A stretch of DNA of 64,000 nt from Pseudonocardia hierapolitana (GCF_007994075.1 NZ_VIWU01000001.1:5766001-5830000); one strand, 5' to 3'; positions 1-7,642 are shown, counted from the stretch's first letter. Numbers and translations are program-made. The notes: generated from the sequence alone by a model not told the origin.

Positions 1-1
1 C

Positions 2-451
2 CTCATCGCCGAGGCGAAGGACATGTCGCTCGCGGTGCTGGACGAGCTGCGCGCGCTGTCGCAGGGCATCCACCCGACGATCCTCACCGAGCGCGGCCTC
101 GACGGCGCCGTGCGGGAGCTGACGGTCGTGGCGCCCGTGCCCGTGACCCTCACCGTGGACCTGCCGGCCGGCCTCTCGGCCGAGATCGAGACCACCGCGT
201 ACTACGTGGTGGCCGAGGCGCTCGCCAACGTCACCAAGCACGCCGACGCGAGCCGGGCCGACGTCCGGATCGAGCAGGTGGGCGACCGGCTGGTCGTCGA
301 GATCGCCGACGACGGCCGCGGCGGCGCCGACCCGGACGGGTCCGGGCTGCGCGGCCTCGCCACGCGGGCCGGAGACAACGGCGGCACCCTGCTGGTCACC
401 AGCCCGCTCGGAGGCGGCACCCGGGTGCGGGCGGAGCTGCCGTGCGGGTAG
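2..451 (+). CDS. Sensor histidine kinase, C-terminal part (cut by window edge)
   Basis: The reading frame is open from base 2, so the gene begins upstream of the window. What remains is the end of a HisKA_3 dimerisation region (LDELRALSQGIHP) followed by a HATPase_c ATP-binding domain: an N-box-like segment (ALANVTKHA) and a G1 box (DDGRGGA), then a GL-x-GL-type turn. This is the NarX/DesK type that pairs with LuxR-family regulators. The phosphoacceptor His and the sensor part lie outside the window. The stop codon overlaps the start of the response regulator by 10 bases, so the pair is translationally coupled. The signal sensed cannot be told. Confidence 0.9.
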   Translation, partial: LIAEAKDMSLAVLDELRALSQGIHPTILTERGLDGAVRELTVVAPVPVTLTVDLPAGLSAEIETTAYYVVAEALANVTKHADASRADVRIEQVGDRLVVEIADDGRGGADPDGSGLRGLATRAGDNGGTLLVTSPLGGGTRVRAELPCG

Positions 452-1089
452 TGCTGGCCGAGGACAACGTCCTGTTGCGCGAAGGGCTCACCCGGCTGCT
501 CGCCGAGGCCGGTCTCGAGGTGCTCTCCGGTGTCGAGGACGCCACGGCGCTGCTCGCGGACGTCGGACGGCACCGGCCGGACGTGGCGATCGTGGACATC
601 CGGCTGCCGCCCACGCGCACCGACGAGGGTCTGCGCGCGGCCCGGGAGATCCGCAGGCGCCACCCCGGCATCGGCGTGCTCGTGCTGTCGCAGTACGTGC
701 GGGTGAGCTACACGGTCGAGCTGCTCGACGGTGGCGCGAACGGGGTCGGCTACCTGCTGAAGGACCGCGTCACGAACATCGCCGAGTTCACCGAGGCCGT
801 GCGCAGGGTCGGAAGCGGCGGGTCGGCGTTCGACCCCATCGTGATCAACCAGCTCGTACAGCGGCGGGCGGGCGAGGACGACCCCCTGCACGTGCTCAGC
901 GAGCGTGAGCGGGCCGTGCTCGCGCTGATGGCGGAGGGGCGCACCAACCAGGCCATCGCCGACCGTCTCGAGATCGCCGAGCGGACCGTCGAGAAGCACT
1001 GCACGAGCATCTTCACGAAGCTCGGCCTGACCGCGAGCCCGGACGACCACCGCCGCGTGCTGGCCGTGCTCCGCTACCTCAACGCGTGA
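442..1089 (+). CDS. NarL/LuxR-family response regulator
   Basis: A 215-residue two-domain regulator. The N-terminal receiver has the acidic pair (AEDN), the phosphoacceptor Asp in VAIVDIRLPP and the conserved Lys in YLLKD. The C-terminal LuxR-type HTH (about residues 150-210) has the usual LSERERAVLALMAEG and IAERTVEKH motifs. The GTG start at 442 lies inside the end of the kinase gene, so the two proteins form a cognate two-component pair. The envelope cassette beginning at 1198 is the next locus on the same strand and is a plausible target, but nothing in the sequence proves this. Confidence 0.92.
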   Translation: MRVVLAEDNVLLREGLTRLLAEAGLEVLSGVEDATALLADVGRHRPDVAIVDIRLPPTRTDEGLRAAREIRRRHPGIGVLVLSQYVRVSYTVELLDGGANGVGYLLKDRVTNIAEFTEAVRRVGSGGSAFDPIVINQLVQRRAGEDDPLHVLSERERAVLALMAEGRTNQAIADRLEIAERTVEKHCTSIFTKLGLTASPDDHRRVLAVLRYLNA

Positions 1090-1197
1090 CGCCGCGTCCC
1101 AGGTGCGGGTAGCCGCACCTGACCGGCGTGGCTGACCGCTCCGGCGCTGCGTGCCGCCACGCTGTCGCCGCCCGCGGATCGGCAGCAGGCTGCCGGC

Positions 1198-2559
1198 GTG
1201 AGATCAATTCGCCGCGCGCTGCTCGTGGTGATCGCGACGGCTGCCGCGCTACTGGCGAGCGCGGGACCGGCATCGGCCCACGGCGGCGTCGTCGGTGCGG
1301 ACCTGCGCGTCGCCGCCTCACTGGGCGAGCGGGAGCTGACAGTGATCATCCGCCGGGTGGGCGCCGTGCCGGGCCCGCTGCGCGTCGACGTCGTCAACCA
1401 CGCCGACAGTCCCGGCGGGACGCTGCGCGTCGCCGCGGCCCCGCAGAACAACCTGCCGGGCGCGGGCAACGAGCTGCGGCTCACCGACGGCGGCGGGTCC
1501 GCAGGCACCGCGCTGGACGTCGACCGCATCGGCGCGTGGGAGCTCTGGGTGGACGACGGCCGGGAGACGGCGCGGATCCCGTTCGTCGTGCCCGGCGACG
1601 TGACGCCGGCGTGGGAGCGGGTGACGACGGGCGGCTACACCGCCGCGGGCGGCCTCCTGCTCGCGGCGCTGGCGGCGGCGGCGTTCGGCCGGTGGTCGTG
1701 GCCGCCGCTGGTGCTCGGTGGTGGGGCGGCCGCTGCGGTCGTGGCCGCCGTCACCGCTGGTCTGCTGTCCTCGGGCCTGCCGGTGGAGGCGGAGATCGAC
1801 CCGGCGACCGGCCTGCCGTCGACCGCCCGCACGCAGGCCGCCGCGCGTCCCCACGTGGACCTGCTCGCCGACGCGGCGCTGGTCGCCGGGCAGCGTTCGC
1901 CGATCGACCTGCGCCTCGTCGACGGCGGAACCGGCCGTCCCGTCGACGACCTGGTGGTGCACCACGACGCGCTCGTGCACCTGGTCGTGCTCGGGCCGGG
2001 CGGGCAGTTCGCCCACCTGCACCCCGTGCGGACCGCACCGGGCGAGTTCCGGGTGTGGTTCCGGCCGGCCTCGGGCGGTGAGCACCGCGTCCACGCCGAG
2101 CTGGAGCGGTGGGGCGGGGGAGTGCAGCTGGTGGACGCCGCCGTCCCCGCCACCGGCCCGGCGGTGCCCGAGCCCGTCGCGGGCGGGCCGGGCGAGCGTG
2201 ACGCAGGCGGGATGACCGCGCGGATCGAGGCATCGGACCTCGTCGCGGGGGAGCCGTCGGTGCTCGCCGCCGAGTTCGGCGACGGCGCGCCGGTGCGGGA
2301 CCTGCAGCCGTGGCTCGGCATGGCCGGTCACCTGATCACGGCCGGTCCCGACGGGACGCTGGGACACGTCCACGCGATGGCGGGCGCGTCCGCCGTGACG
2401 CCGGACGAGACGGTGGCCGCCGGCGGCCCGCGGGTGGAGTTCGTCTACACCTTCGCGACGCCCGGCCGGCACCGCCTGTGGTTCCAGGTCGAACGCGACT
2501 ACCGGGTCGTCACGGTGCCGGTGGAGGTCGACGTGGCGGCGTCGGAGGACGGGTCATGA
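1198..2559 (+). CDS. Exported, membrane-anchored His-rich protein; first gene of a putative copper cassette
   Basis: 453 residues from a GTG start. Residues 1-27 form a Sec signal peptide (RR, hydrophobic core, A-S-A), so the predicted mature protein starts with His28-Gly. A beta-type domain follows to about residue 145. Two closely spaced hydrophobic segments lie at about 143-195. A larger extracytoplasmic C-terminal half follows, with His-rich turns (HHDALVH, AHLHP, AGHLITAG, LGHVHAM) like those of YtkA/FixH-type metal-binding secreted proteins. The order signal, domain, two membrane helices, domain, together with a mature N-terminal His, recalls the B subunit of particulate methane monooxygenase (PmoB). 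However, the His-x-His motifs are in the C-terminal half here, not the N-terminal one, so homology is unproven. The stop overlaps the next gene as ATGA. Confidence 0.8.
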   Translation: MRSIRRALLVVIATAAALLASAGPASAHGGVVGADLRVAASLGERELTVIIRRVGAVPGPLRVDVVNHADSPGGTLRVAAAPQNNLPGAGNELRLTDGGGSAGTALDVDRIGAWELWVDDGRETARIPFVVPGDVTPAWERVTTGGYTAAGGLLLAALAAAAFGRWSWPPLVLGGGAAAAVVAAVTAGLLSSGLPVEAEIDPATGLPSTARTQAAARPHVDLLADAALVAGQRSPIDLRLVDGGTGRPVDDLVVHHDALVHLVVLGPGGQFAHLHPVRTAPGEFRVWFRPASGGEHRVHAELERWGGGVQLVDAAVPATGPAVPEPVAGGPGERDAGGMTARIEASDLVAGEPSVLAAEFGDGAPVRDLQPWLGMAGHLITAGPDGTLGHVHAMAGASAVTPDETVAAGGPRVEFVYTFATPGRHRLWFQVERDYRVVTVPVEVDVAASEDGS

Positions 2560-2957
2560 CCGTCCGCGGCCGGTGGGCGATCGCGCTCTCGACACTGGCC
2601 GTCGTCGCCGCGCTGGCACTGCTCTTCTGGCCCCGGCCCTCCGTTCCCGTGGACGTGGCGGGCCAGGCGGGGCCACACCAGGTCCGGCTGCTGATCGAGA
2701 CGCCCGCCGTCGGGCTCCAGGACCTGACCGTGGACGTCCCGGGCGACGTCGAGCGGCTGGTCGTCGCCCCGACGATGGTCGAGATGGGCCACGCGAGCCC
2801 GCCGGTGACCGCGACGCCCGAGGCGGCGGGCCGCTTCCGGGCCCCCGGAGTCGAGTTCTTCATGCCGGGCCGCTGGGACGTGACGGTGACCGTCCACGGC
2901 TCCGGCGGCACCGACGAGGTCGTCCTCCCCGTTCTCATCGCTCCGAGAGGAAGATAG
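2556..2957 (+). CDS. Membrane-anchored YtkA/FixH-like protein
   Basis: 133 residues. One N-terminal membrane anchor (about residues 7-25) is followed by a small extracytoplasmic beta-sandwich. The segment around PTMVEMGHASPP with a later FFMPGRWDVTV is the YtkA-type signature. In that family the Met and His residues are thought to bind copper or another soft metal, which is general knowledge rather than something shown here. The ATG at 2556 overlaps the preceding TGA, so it is co-translated with the His-rich protein upstream. The next gene starts 2 bases after its stop. It is probably an accessory metal-handling protein for the membrane protein downstream. Confidence 0.75.
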   Translation: MTVRGRWAIALSTLAVVAALALLFWPRPSVPVDVAGQAGPHQVRLLIETPAVGLQDLTVDVPGDVERLVVAPTMVEMGHASPPVTATPEAAGRFRAPGVEFFMPGRWDVTVTVHGSGGTDEVVLPVLIAPRGR

Positions 2958-2959
2958 TC

Positions 2960-4033
2960 ATGATCGATACGGGCTTCCTGGCCCGTCCGTGGGTGCCGGC
3001 GTGGATCCTGCTGCTCGGGTCGGCGTCGACGTTCGTCGGGCTGGCGTGGGATCTGCAGTGGCACAGCGACGTCGGGCCGGACACCTTCTACACGCTCCCG
3101 CACCTGTTCATCTACGCGGGCGCGGCCGTATCCGGGCTGGTGAGCCTCGCCGTCGTGCTCGCCGCAACGGGTGCGGTCCGGTCCGGGCGCGCGGTCGACA
3201 CCGCCGTGGGCGGCCGCCGGGTGGCGGTGTTCGGCGTGTTCCAGGCCCCCGCCGGCTACCTCGTGTCCGGGGTCGGGGCCGCGCTGTTCCTGCTCTACGG
3301 GCTGTGGGACGAGTGGTGGCACGGCCTGTACGGGTTCGACGCCGTGATCGCATCGCCGCCGCACGTCGGGCTGCTGACCTCGGCGATGCTCGCGATGCTC
3401 GGGTCGGTGATGACGTGCGCGGCCGCGGCGGGGCAACCGTGGTCGGGGCCTGCGCTCGTCGCGAGTGTCGCGATCCTGCTGGGGTTCTCCATGGTCGTGC
3501 TGGTCGCGCTCCCCGAGGTGGGGGTGGTCGACGAGCGCACGGTGACGGTGGCGGTGCTGTCGATGGCGGCCCTCGCCTGCCTGGCGTCGTTCACCCGCGG
3601 CCTGCGCGCCGTGCTGGCCACCGCCGGCACGCTCCTCGCGGTGCAGATCGTGCTCGCGTTCTTCAGCCCGTGGGCGACCCGCCTGTACGCGGCGTCCGAG
3701 GGTCTGCCGCTGCGCGACTACACCAACGGTCTGCCGCGCATGTCGATGCTCATGCCGGCCACGCTCCTGCTCGGCGTCGCGGCACTCGCACTGGCCGCGG
3801 CCGCCACCAGCAGGCGGACCTACGCCGTGGCCGGCGCGCTGGGCGGTGCCGCGCTCGCGGCCACCTTCCCGTGGCAGGCGGTCCTGCTCGGGTCCGTGGC
3901 CCCGATGCCTGCCGAGGTCGCCGCGACGGTCGTGGCCGGGGCGTTGCTCGGCGCGGGAGGCGGCCTGCTGGGGGAGCGGCTCGGTGGTGCGCTCCGGCTG
4001 CTCGTCGCCTCGCCCGCGAGGGAGGCGGTCTGA
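2960..4033 (+). CDS. Polytopic membrane protein with two PmoC/AmoC-like Asp-His copper-site motifs
   Basis: 357 residues, about 9-10 predicted membrane helices. Two related motifs stand out. The first is D31-x-x-W-H35 then H48 (D-x3-H-x12-H), with D41-T42 between. The second is D117-E-W-W-H121 then H135 (D-x3-H-x13-H), with Pro before the last His. In Methylococcus PmoC the CuC ligands are Asp156, His160 and His173, and the CuD ligands are Asn227, His231 and His245: the same spacings, in the same order. The protein is longer than PmoC (about 260-290) and the rest is not recognisably PmoC. It may be a divergent CuMMO-C relative or an unrelated family with convergent sites. The ATG follows AGAGGAAG, 2 bases past the previous stop. 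Confidence 0.82.
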   Translation: MIDTGFLARPWVPAWILLLGSASTFVGLAWDLQWHSDVGPDTFYTLPHLFIYAGAAVSGLVSLAVVLAATGAVRSGRAVDTAVGGRRVAVFGVFQAPAGYLVSGVGAALFLLYGLWDEWWHGLYGFDAVIASPPHVGLLTSAMLAMLGSVMTCAAAAGQPWSGPALVASVAILLGFSMVVLVALPEVGVVDERTVTVAVLSMAALACLASFTRGLRAVLATAGTLLAVQIVLAFFSPWATRLYAASEGLPLRDYTNGLPRMSMLMPATLLLGVAALALAAAATSRRTYAVAGALGGAALAATFPWQAVLLGSVAPMPAEVAATVVAGALLGAGGGLLGERLGGALRLLVASPAREAV

Positions 4034-4588
4034 GTGCGCCGCGTCGTCTTCGCCCTCGTCACGCTCGGCCTGCTGCTGGGGCTCGCCGCCCCGGCCCAGG
4101 CCGCGACCTCCCAGAGCTACGCGCCCGTCGAGATCGTCCACCAGGAACGCCTCACCGTCGGGCCCTACGAGCTGACCGTCGGGTTCAGCGAGTGGCCGGT
4201 GCGTGCGCGGCAGTCGCTGGACTTCACGTTCGTACCGGCCAGCGGAATCGAGCAGCTGAGTGGCACGCTCGTCGCCGTCTCGCCCACCGGCGAGGAGGAC
4301 GAGCTGCGCCGGCCCGCGGGCGTCCACGGGTTGCCCCGCCACCCGCGGCAACCCGACGTCTGGGGCCTCGACGTGTTCGCCCTGGACGAGCCGGGCGACT
4401 GGACGTTCACCTTCGGGCTCGACGGCCCGCAGGGCCCTGCCACCGCCGACGTGATCGTGCCGGTGCTCGACCAGCCGGGTCCGCCCCTCGGGCTGAGCTG
4501 GCTGGTGAGCACGGGGCCGCTGATCGTCATCCTCGGGATGCTGGCTGCCGCCGTCCGGCGCGGCGGGAGGGCGATCGCCGCGGCCTGA
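4034..4588 (+). CDS. Exported protein with C-terminal membrane anchor, last gene of the cassette
   Basis: 184 residues, GTG start directly abutting the previous stop codon. A Sec signal peptide (about 1-23, ending A-Q-A-A) is followed by an extracytoplasmic beta-rich domain of about 120 residues with Trp and His in the part around VHGLPRHPRQPDVWG. A single C-terminal membrane helix (about 158-175) ends in a basic tail, so the domain faces outward. This layout resembles CopC- or YcnI-like copper-associated envelope proteins, but no diagnostic motif was recognised. Spacing shows it belongs to the same transcription unit as the three genes upstream. Confidence 0.72.
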   Translation: MRRVVFALVTLGLLLGLAAPAQAATSQSYAPVEIVHQERLTVGPYELTVGFSEWPVRARQSLDFTFVPASGIEQLSGTLVAVSPTGEEDELRRPAGVHGLPRHPRQPDVWGLDVFALDEPGDWTFTFGLDGPQGPATADVIVPVLDQPGPPLGLSWLVSTGPLIVILGMLAAAVRRGGRAIAAA

Positions 4589-4708
4589 CCCGGCACCGAT
4601 GGACGGGGTGCCGCCCTTCGTGCGCGCCGCGTTCTCACCCGTGGGAGTGGCCCCTGTGCCGCCGACCGGGTGAAACGCCTCACCGCCACCATGCGGTTCG
4701 TAATGGGA

Positions 4709-4768
4709 CCCCCTGATCGGGCGATGGGCAGTTCAGGGGGACGGATCACGGGTGGGGCTCGCGAGCCC
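4709..4768 (+). repeat. Inverted repeat and palindrome behind the cassette
   Basis: An 8-bp perfect inverted repeat (CCCCCTGA at 4709-4716, TCAGGGGG at 4733-4740, 16-base loop) is followed by a perfect 14-bp palindrome GGGCTCGCGAGCCC at 4755-4768. Either could end transcription of the 1198-4588 unit or act as an operator for the small gene at 4825. No U-run follows, so a classic terminator cannot be claimed. The rest of the 4589-4824 gap shows nothing else. Confidence 0.35.
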
Positions 4769-4824
4769 GTCCTCGCGCCGGTCGTGAACATCGCGGCCGG
4801 CTGGGGCGGGGGGAAGGACGACAC

Positions 4825-5073
4825 ATGACCGCAGCCGGTCCACCGGGTTCCGGACTGGCCGGAATCGTGCGACTGCACACCCTGGCGTGGGGGGCGTTGT
4901 GGTTCGCGGTCGTCGTCCTCTTCACGGCCGGTGTCGGTGTCATCCAGGCGGCCGGAGCCGCGGGCCAGATGCCGCCCCTCACCTCCGGGGTCGAGGCGGT
5001 GGTCCGCCCCGCCGACCCCCCGAGCTCCGCACCCGAGCCACCCAGGGTGGTGGACGTCGGTCGGACCGGCTGA
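4825..5073 (+). CDS. Small single-pass membrane protein, unknown function
   Basis: 82 residues. ATG with a good ribosome site (GGGGAAGGA, about 7 bases upstream). One hydrophobic segment (about residues 18-43) and a Pro-rich, weakly acidic C-terminal tail that is probably extracytoplasmic. No family was recognised. Support comes from the ribosome site, the membrane segment and the otherwise empty gap. It is convergent with the FMN-reductase gene. Confidence 0.5.
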   Translation: MTAAGPPGSGLAGIVRLHTLAWGALWFAVVVLFTAGVGVIQAAGAAGQMPPLTSGVEAVVRPADPPSSAPEPPRVVDVGRTG

Positions 5074-5085
5074 GCCGGAGGCCGG

Positions 5086-5634
5086 TCACGCGCGGGCGGC
5101 CACGGGCCTGCCGGCGCGCTGCAGCAGCCGCTCGACCACGCGTGCGAGCTCCGCGGCCCGATCCGGGTCGGCGAGCGCCCCGTCCGGGGTGAACGCGCTG
5201 TCGGCCATGCCGATCGGCAGCTCGTCGTCGAGGACGTCCGCGCCTGCCGTGCGCAGCACCTTGCGCAGCTCGGCCTGCGCCCAGACCGCGCCGAACAGGC
5301 CCGTCGACGCGCCGACGACCGCGGCCGGGCGGCCGCGCAACGCGTTGTCGGGGAACGGGCGCGACGCCCAGTCGAGGGCGTTCTTGAGCTGGCCGGGGAC
5401 GGAGCCGTTGTACTCCGGTGTCGCGAACAGCAGGCCGTCCGCGCCGGCGAGTGCCTCCCGCAACCGCTGCACGGCGGCGGGCGCGCTCTCGTCCTCGCAG
5501 TAGGGCGGGATCTCCGCCAGCCCGTCGAACACCCGCAGCGTGACCGATGGCGGCAGGCATGCGGCCGCCGCGGCGAGCAGCCTGCGGTTGTGGGAGCCGC
5601 GGCGCAGGCTCCCGGACACGCCGAGGAGCAGCAC
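5086..5634 (-). CDS. NADPH-dependent FMN reductase / quinone reductase
   Basis: 182 residues with a flavodoxin-like fold. The N-terminal phosphate-binding loop GVSGSLRRGSHN and the segment TPEYNGSVPGQLKNALDW are the signatures of the NADPH-dependent FMN reductase (SsuE/ArsH/ChrR-like) family. These enzymes reduce flavin, quinones or azo compounds in the cytoplasm with NAD(P)H. A GTG start is read from 5634, only 3 bases after the stop of the YceI gene, so the two form an operon. Redox or quinone stress handling with YceI is a reasonable guess. The exact substrate cannot be told. Confidence 0.9.
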   Translation of the reverse strand: MLLLGVSGSLRRGSHNRRLLAAAAACLPPSVTLRVFDGLAEIPPYCEDESAPAAVQRLREALAGADGLLFATPEYNGSVPGQLKNALDWASRPFPDNALRGRPAAVVGASTGLFGAVWAQAELRKVLRTAGADVLDDELPIGMADSAFTPDGALADPDRAAELARVVERLLQRAGRPVAARA

Positions 5635-5637
5635 GGC

Positions 5638-6186
5638 TCAGGCCTCCTCGACCAGTTCGAGGTGCGCCGAGAGCTGCACCTCGTTGCCGAGCGCGTCGCC
5701 GCCGGCCGGGAGCGGCGCCTGCCAGTCGAGGCCCCAGTCCCTGCGGTCGACGGTGGCGGTGAGCTCGAGCGCGCCCCGGCGCTGACCGCCGAGGCCCTCG
5801 ATCGGCGCGTGGTAGGTGCCGGTGGCGGTGACCGGGCGGGTGGTTCCGCGGATCGTGAGCTCGGCCCGCACGGTGGCGGTGCCGTCGGCGTGCAGCGCGA
5901 CGTCGTCGGCGACGACCGCGATCTCGGGGTGGTTGCCGGCGTCGAAGAAGTCGGCGCCGTGGACGACGTGGTCGCGGAACTCGCGCGGGCTGCGGATCGA
6001 GACTGACTCCACCGGCGCCGACCCCTCGAGCCGCACCTGGGCGTCGCCGGCCACGAGCCGGGCAGAGAGGTCCTCGAACCGGGCGCGGAACAGCGAGACA
6101 CCCATGTGCCGGACGGCGAACTCGACCGACGAGTGCGCCGCGTCGACGACGTAGGTCCCGACGAACGGGCGGGTGCTGGTGGTCAT
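5638..6186 (-). CDS. YceI family protein
   Basis: 182 residues covering a full YceI domain: an eight-stranded lipocalin-like barrel that binds isoprenoids or quinone-like lipids. Typical motifs are VDAAHSSVEFAVRHMG at the start, the FRDHVVHGADFFDAGNHPE stretch, the RGTTRPVT strand and the final EVQLSAHLEL strand. There is no signal peptide, as in most actinobacterial members, so the protein is cytoplasmic. ATG at 6186 with GGAGG 4 bases upstream. It leads the FMN-reductase gene and is divergent from a TetR regulator over a region with two operator-like repeats. Confidence 0.92.
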   Translation of the reverse strand: MTTSTRPFVGTYVVDAAHSSVEFAVRHMGVSLFRARFEDLSARLVAGDAQVRLEGSAPVESVSIRSPREFRDHVVHGADFFDAGNHPEIAVVADDVALHADGTATVRAELTIRGTTRPVTATGTYHAPIEGLGGQRRGALELTATVDRRDWGLDWQAPLPAGGDALGNEVQLSAHLELVEEA

Positions 6187-6200
6187 GCTTCCTCCAAAAC

Positions 6201-6245
6201 TGGAATTCTCTCCGGTTCGCCCACGGTAAGTGGAGAAGTCTCCGA
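6201..6245. promoter_or_regulatory. Two TetR-type operator copies between yceI and tetR
   Basis: Two related 15-mers lie exactly 30 bp apart: TGGAATTCTCTCCGG at 6201-6215 and TGGAGAAGTCTCCGA at 6231-6245. The second contains a perfect inverted repeat GGAGA-AG-TCTCC; the first is a degenerate version sharing TGGA and TCTCCG. Their place between the divergent yceI operon and a TetR gene makes them the likely binding sites of that TetR. Confidence 0.6.
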
Positions 6246-6295
6246 TTGCAAGGAGGGTCCGGTACCGTGACGAGCGGAACAGGAGGGAGTACGGC

Positions 6296-6934
6296 ATGGC
6301 GACCACAGCGGCGAGACGCACGCTGCTGCCGGTGGTCGGCCAGCCACCCCCCGAGCGGGCCGACGCGGCGCGCAACCGGCGTGCCCTGCTCGCCGCGGCG
6401 CACGCGATCATGGTCGAGAGCGGCATCGACGGGCTGACCATGGACCGCGTGGCCGCCGAGGCGGGCGTCGGGGTGGGCACGGTCTACCGGCGGTTCGGCG
6501 ACCTCGGCGGTCTCGCCTTCGCACTGCTCGACGACGAGGAGCGGGAGTTCCAGCGCGCCTACCTGTCCGGGCCGCCCCCGCTCGGGCCCGGGGCGCCTGC
6601 CGCGGCGCGGATCCGGGCGTTCCTGCACGCGATGGTGGACCGGATGGAGAACGCCGGGGAGCTGCACTCCCTCGCCGAGTCGCGCGCGCGGTCGGCGCGG
6701 TACGTGAGCGGTGCCTACCGCACCGCGCGCACGCACCTGGTCGCGCTGCTGCGCGAGGTGCACCAGCACGACGCGGCCTACTGCGCTGACGCGCTGCTCG
6801 CCCTCGTCGGTGCGAACCTGGTCCTCCACCAGCGCCGCGAGCTCGGGTTCTCGCAGGCGCGCGTCAAGGCCGGGCTGGACACCGTGCTCGACGCCCTGCT
6901 CGCGCGGGGTGCCTGTCCCGGGGTTCCCAACTGA
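6296..6934 (+). CDS. TetR family transcriptional regulator
   Basis: 212 residues. The N-terminal HTH (about residues 20-65) has the TetR signature MDRVAAEAGVGVGTVYRRFGD. The C-terminal ligand domain is divergent. The ATG at 6296 was chosen because AGGAGGG lies 8 bases upstream; an in-frame ATG at 6230 would run through the operator region. It is divergent from the yceI/FMN-reductase operon and very likely represses it and itself through the paired sites at 6201-6245. The effector is unknown. Confidence 0.9.
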   Translation: MATTAARRTLLPVVGQPPPERADAARNRRALLAAAHAIMVESGIDGLTMDRVAAEAGVGVGTVYRRFGDLGGLAFALLDDEEREFQRAYLSGPPPLGPGAPAAARIRAFLHAMVDRMENAGELHSLAESRARSARYVSGAYRTARTHLVALLREVHQHDAAYCADALLALVGANLVLHQRRELGFSQARVKAGLDTVLDALLARGACPGVPN

Positions 6935-6985
6935 TCGGCAGACGCGCCGCACATTCCCGTTGACGGCTCTGGGACGGTCATCGGT

Positions 6986-7384
6986 GTGATCGAGAGGCGC
7001 AGCCGAGACGACCTGCACGCCACGTCCGGATACCACCACGTGACCATCGCGAGCCCCGGCCGGCTCGCCTTCCTGGCCGGTCAGATGCCGATGGACGAGA
7101 CGGGCACCCGGGTGGTGGGCGTCGGCGACCTCGATCGTCAGGTCGACGTCACCGTCGAGCACACGCTGAAGGCGCTCGCGCTCGCCGGGGCACGCCCCGA
7201 GGACGTCGTGCGGTCGGTCGTCTACGTGGTGGGCGGCCAGGAGGCCGCCGCCCGGGCGTGGCACCGCTTCGCCGAGTCCTCGATCGGTGCGGCGTTCACC
7301 AGCGCCAGCACCCTGCTCGGGGTGGCCGCGCTCGGCTTCCCGGACCAGCTCGTGGAACTGGAGCTCACCGCCGCTCTTCCTTGA
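6986..7384 (+). CDS. Rid family protein (RidA/YjgF-like)
   Basis: 132 residues, the usual Rid length. Motifs LAFLAGQMPMDETG near the start, LALAGARPEDVVRSVVYVV in the middle and FPDQLVELELTAALP at the end. RidA proper deaminates reactive enamines using an Arg just before the final strand. Here that stretch reads GFPDQ with no Arg, so this probably belongs to a Rid subfamily without classical deaminase activity. GTG start at 6986. It follows the TetR gene by 51 bases and may share its transcript. Confidence 0.82.
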   Translation: MIERRSRDDLHATSGYHHVTIASPGRLAFLAGQMPMDETGTRVVGVGDLDRQVDVTVEHTLKALALAGARPEDVVRSVVYVVGGQEAAARAWHRFAESSIGAAFTSASTLLGVAALGFPDQLVELELTAALP

Positions 7385-7439
7385 GGACCCGAGGTGGTTC
7401 GATCCAGGCGTCTCGGGCCTGATTGCGGAGCAGGACACG

Positions 7440-7506
7440 AGGGCTTCGGTGGCGCCCGGTTGCCAGGGCCTTCGGTGGCGTCGCTTCGGTAGGGCCTTCG
7501 GTGGCG
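7440..7506 (+). repeat. Direct repeats in a non-coding stretch
   Basis: Three near-identical copies of AGGGCCTTCGGTGGCG occur at 7440-7454 (one base missing), 7465-7480 and 7491-7506, with a period of 25-26 bp. They lie in the gene-free interval 7385-7977. No open frame here shows a recognisable protein. Confidence 0.7.
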
Positions 7507-7529
7507 CCGCGCATCGTGCGGGGCCGCCC

Positions 7530-7642
7530 CTCAGAGCTCAAGGGCGCCTCCGGCGTCGCTCCGCGATCGCTGCGCGACCCTTGACCTCTGAGCCTCTGCG
7601 ACCCCTGAGGGCAAGCCATGCGGGCAGGCCAGGGGCCTGCCC
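7530..7642. repeat. Large inverted repeats, REP-like intergenic element
   Basis: CTCAGAGCTCAAGGG (7530-7544) pairs with CCCTTGACCTCTGAG (7578-7592) with one mismatch in 15, around a GC-rich loop. Just downstream, GGGCAGGCC (7622-7630), a 3-base loop and GGCCTGCCC (7634-7642) form a perfect 9-bp hairpin. Transcribed from either strand these would fold stably. The rest of 7385-7977 holds nothing I can assign. Confidence 0.65.

Noticed and set aside
2510-4351. 613-codon open frame on the minus strand opposite the copper-like cassette
   Set aside because: It is made of His/Arg/Gly/Glu low-complexity typical of antisense frames in GC-rich DNA. The plus-strand genes here have signal peptides, membrane helices and tight gene spacing.
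1198-4588. Calling this cassette a genuine methane/ammonia monooxygenase operon
   Set aside because: No A-subunit gene, no HxH in the N-terminal domain of the B-like protein, and low similarity outside the motifs. Reported only as resemblance.
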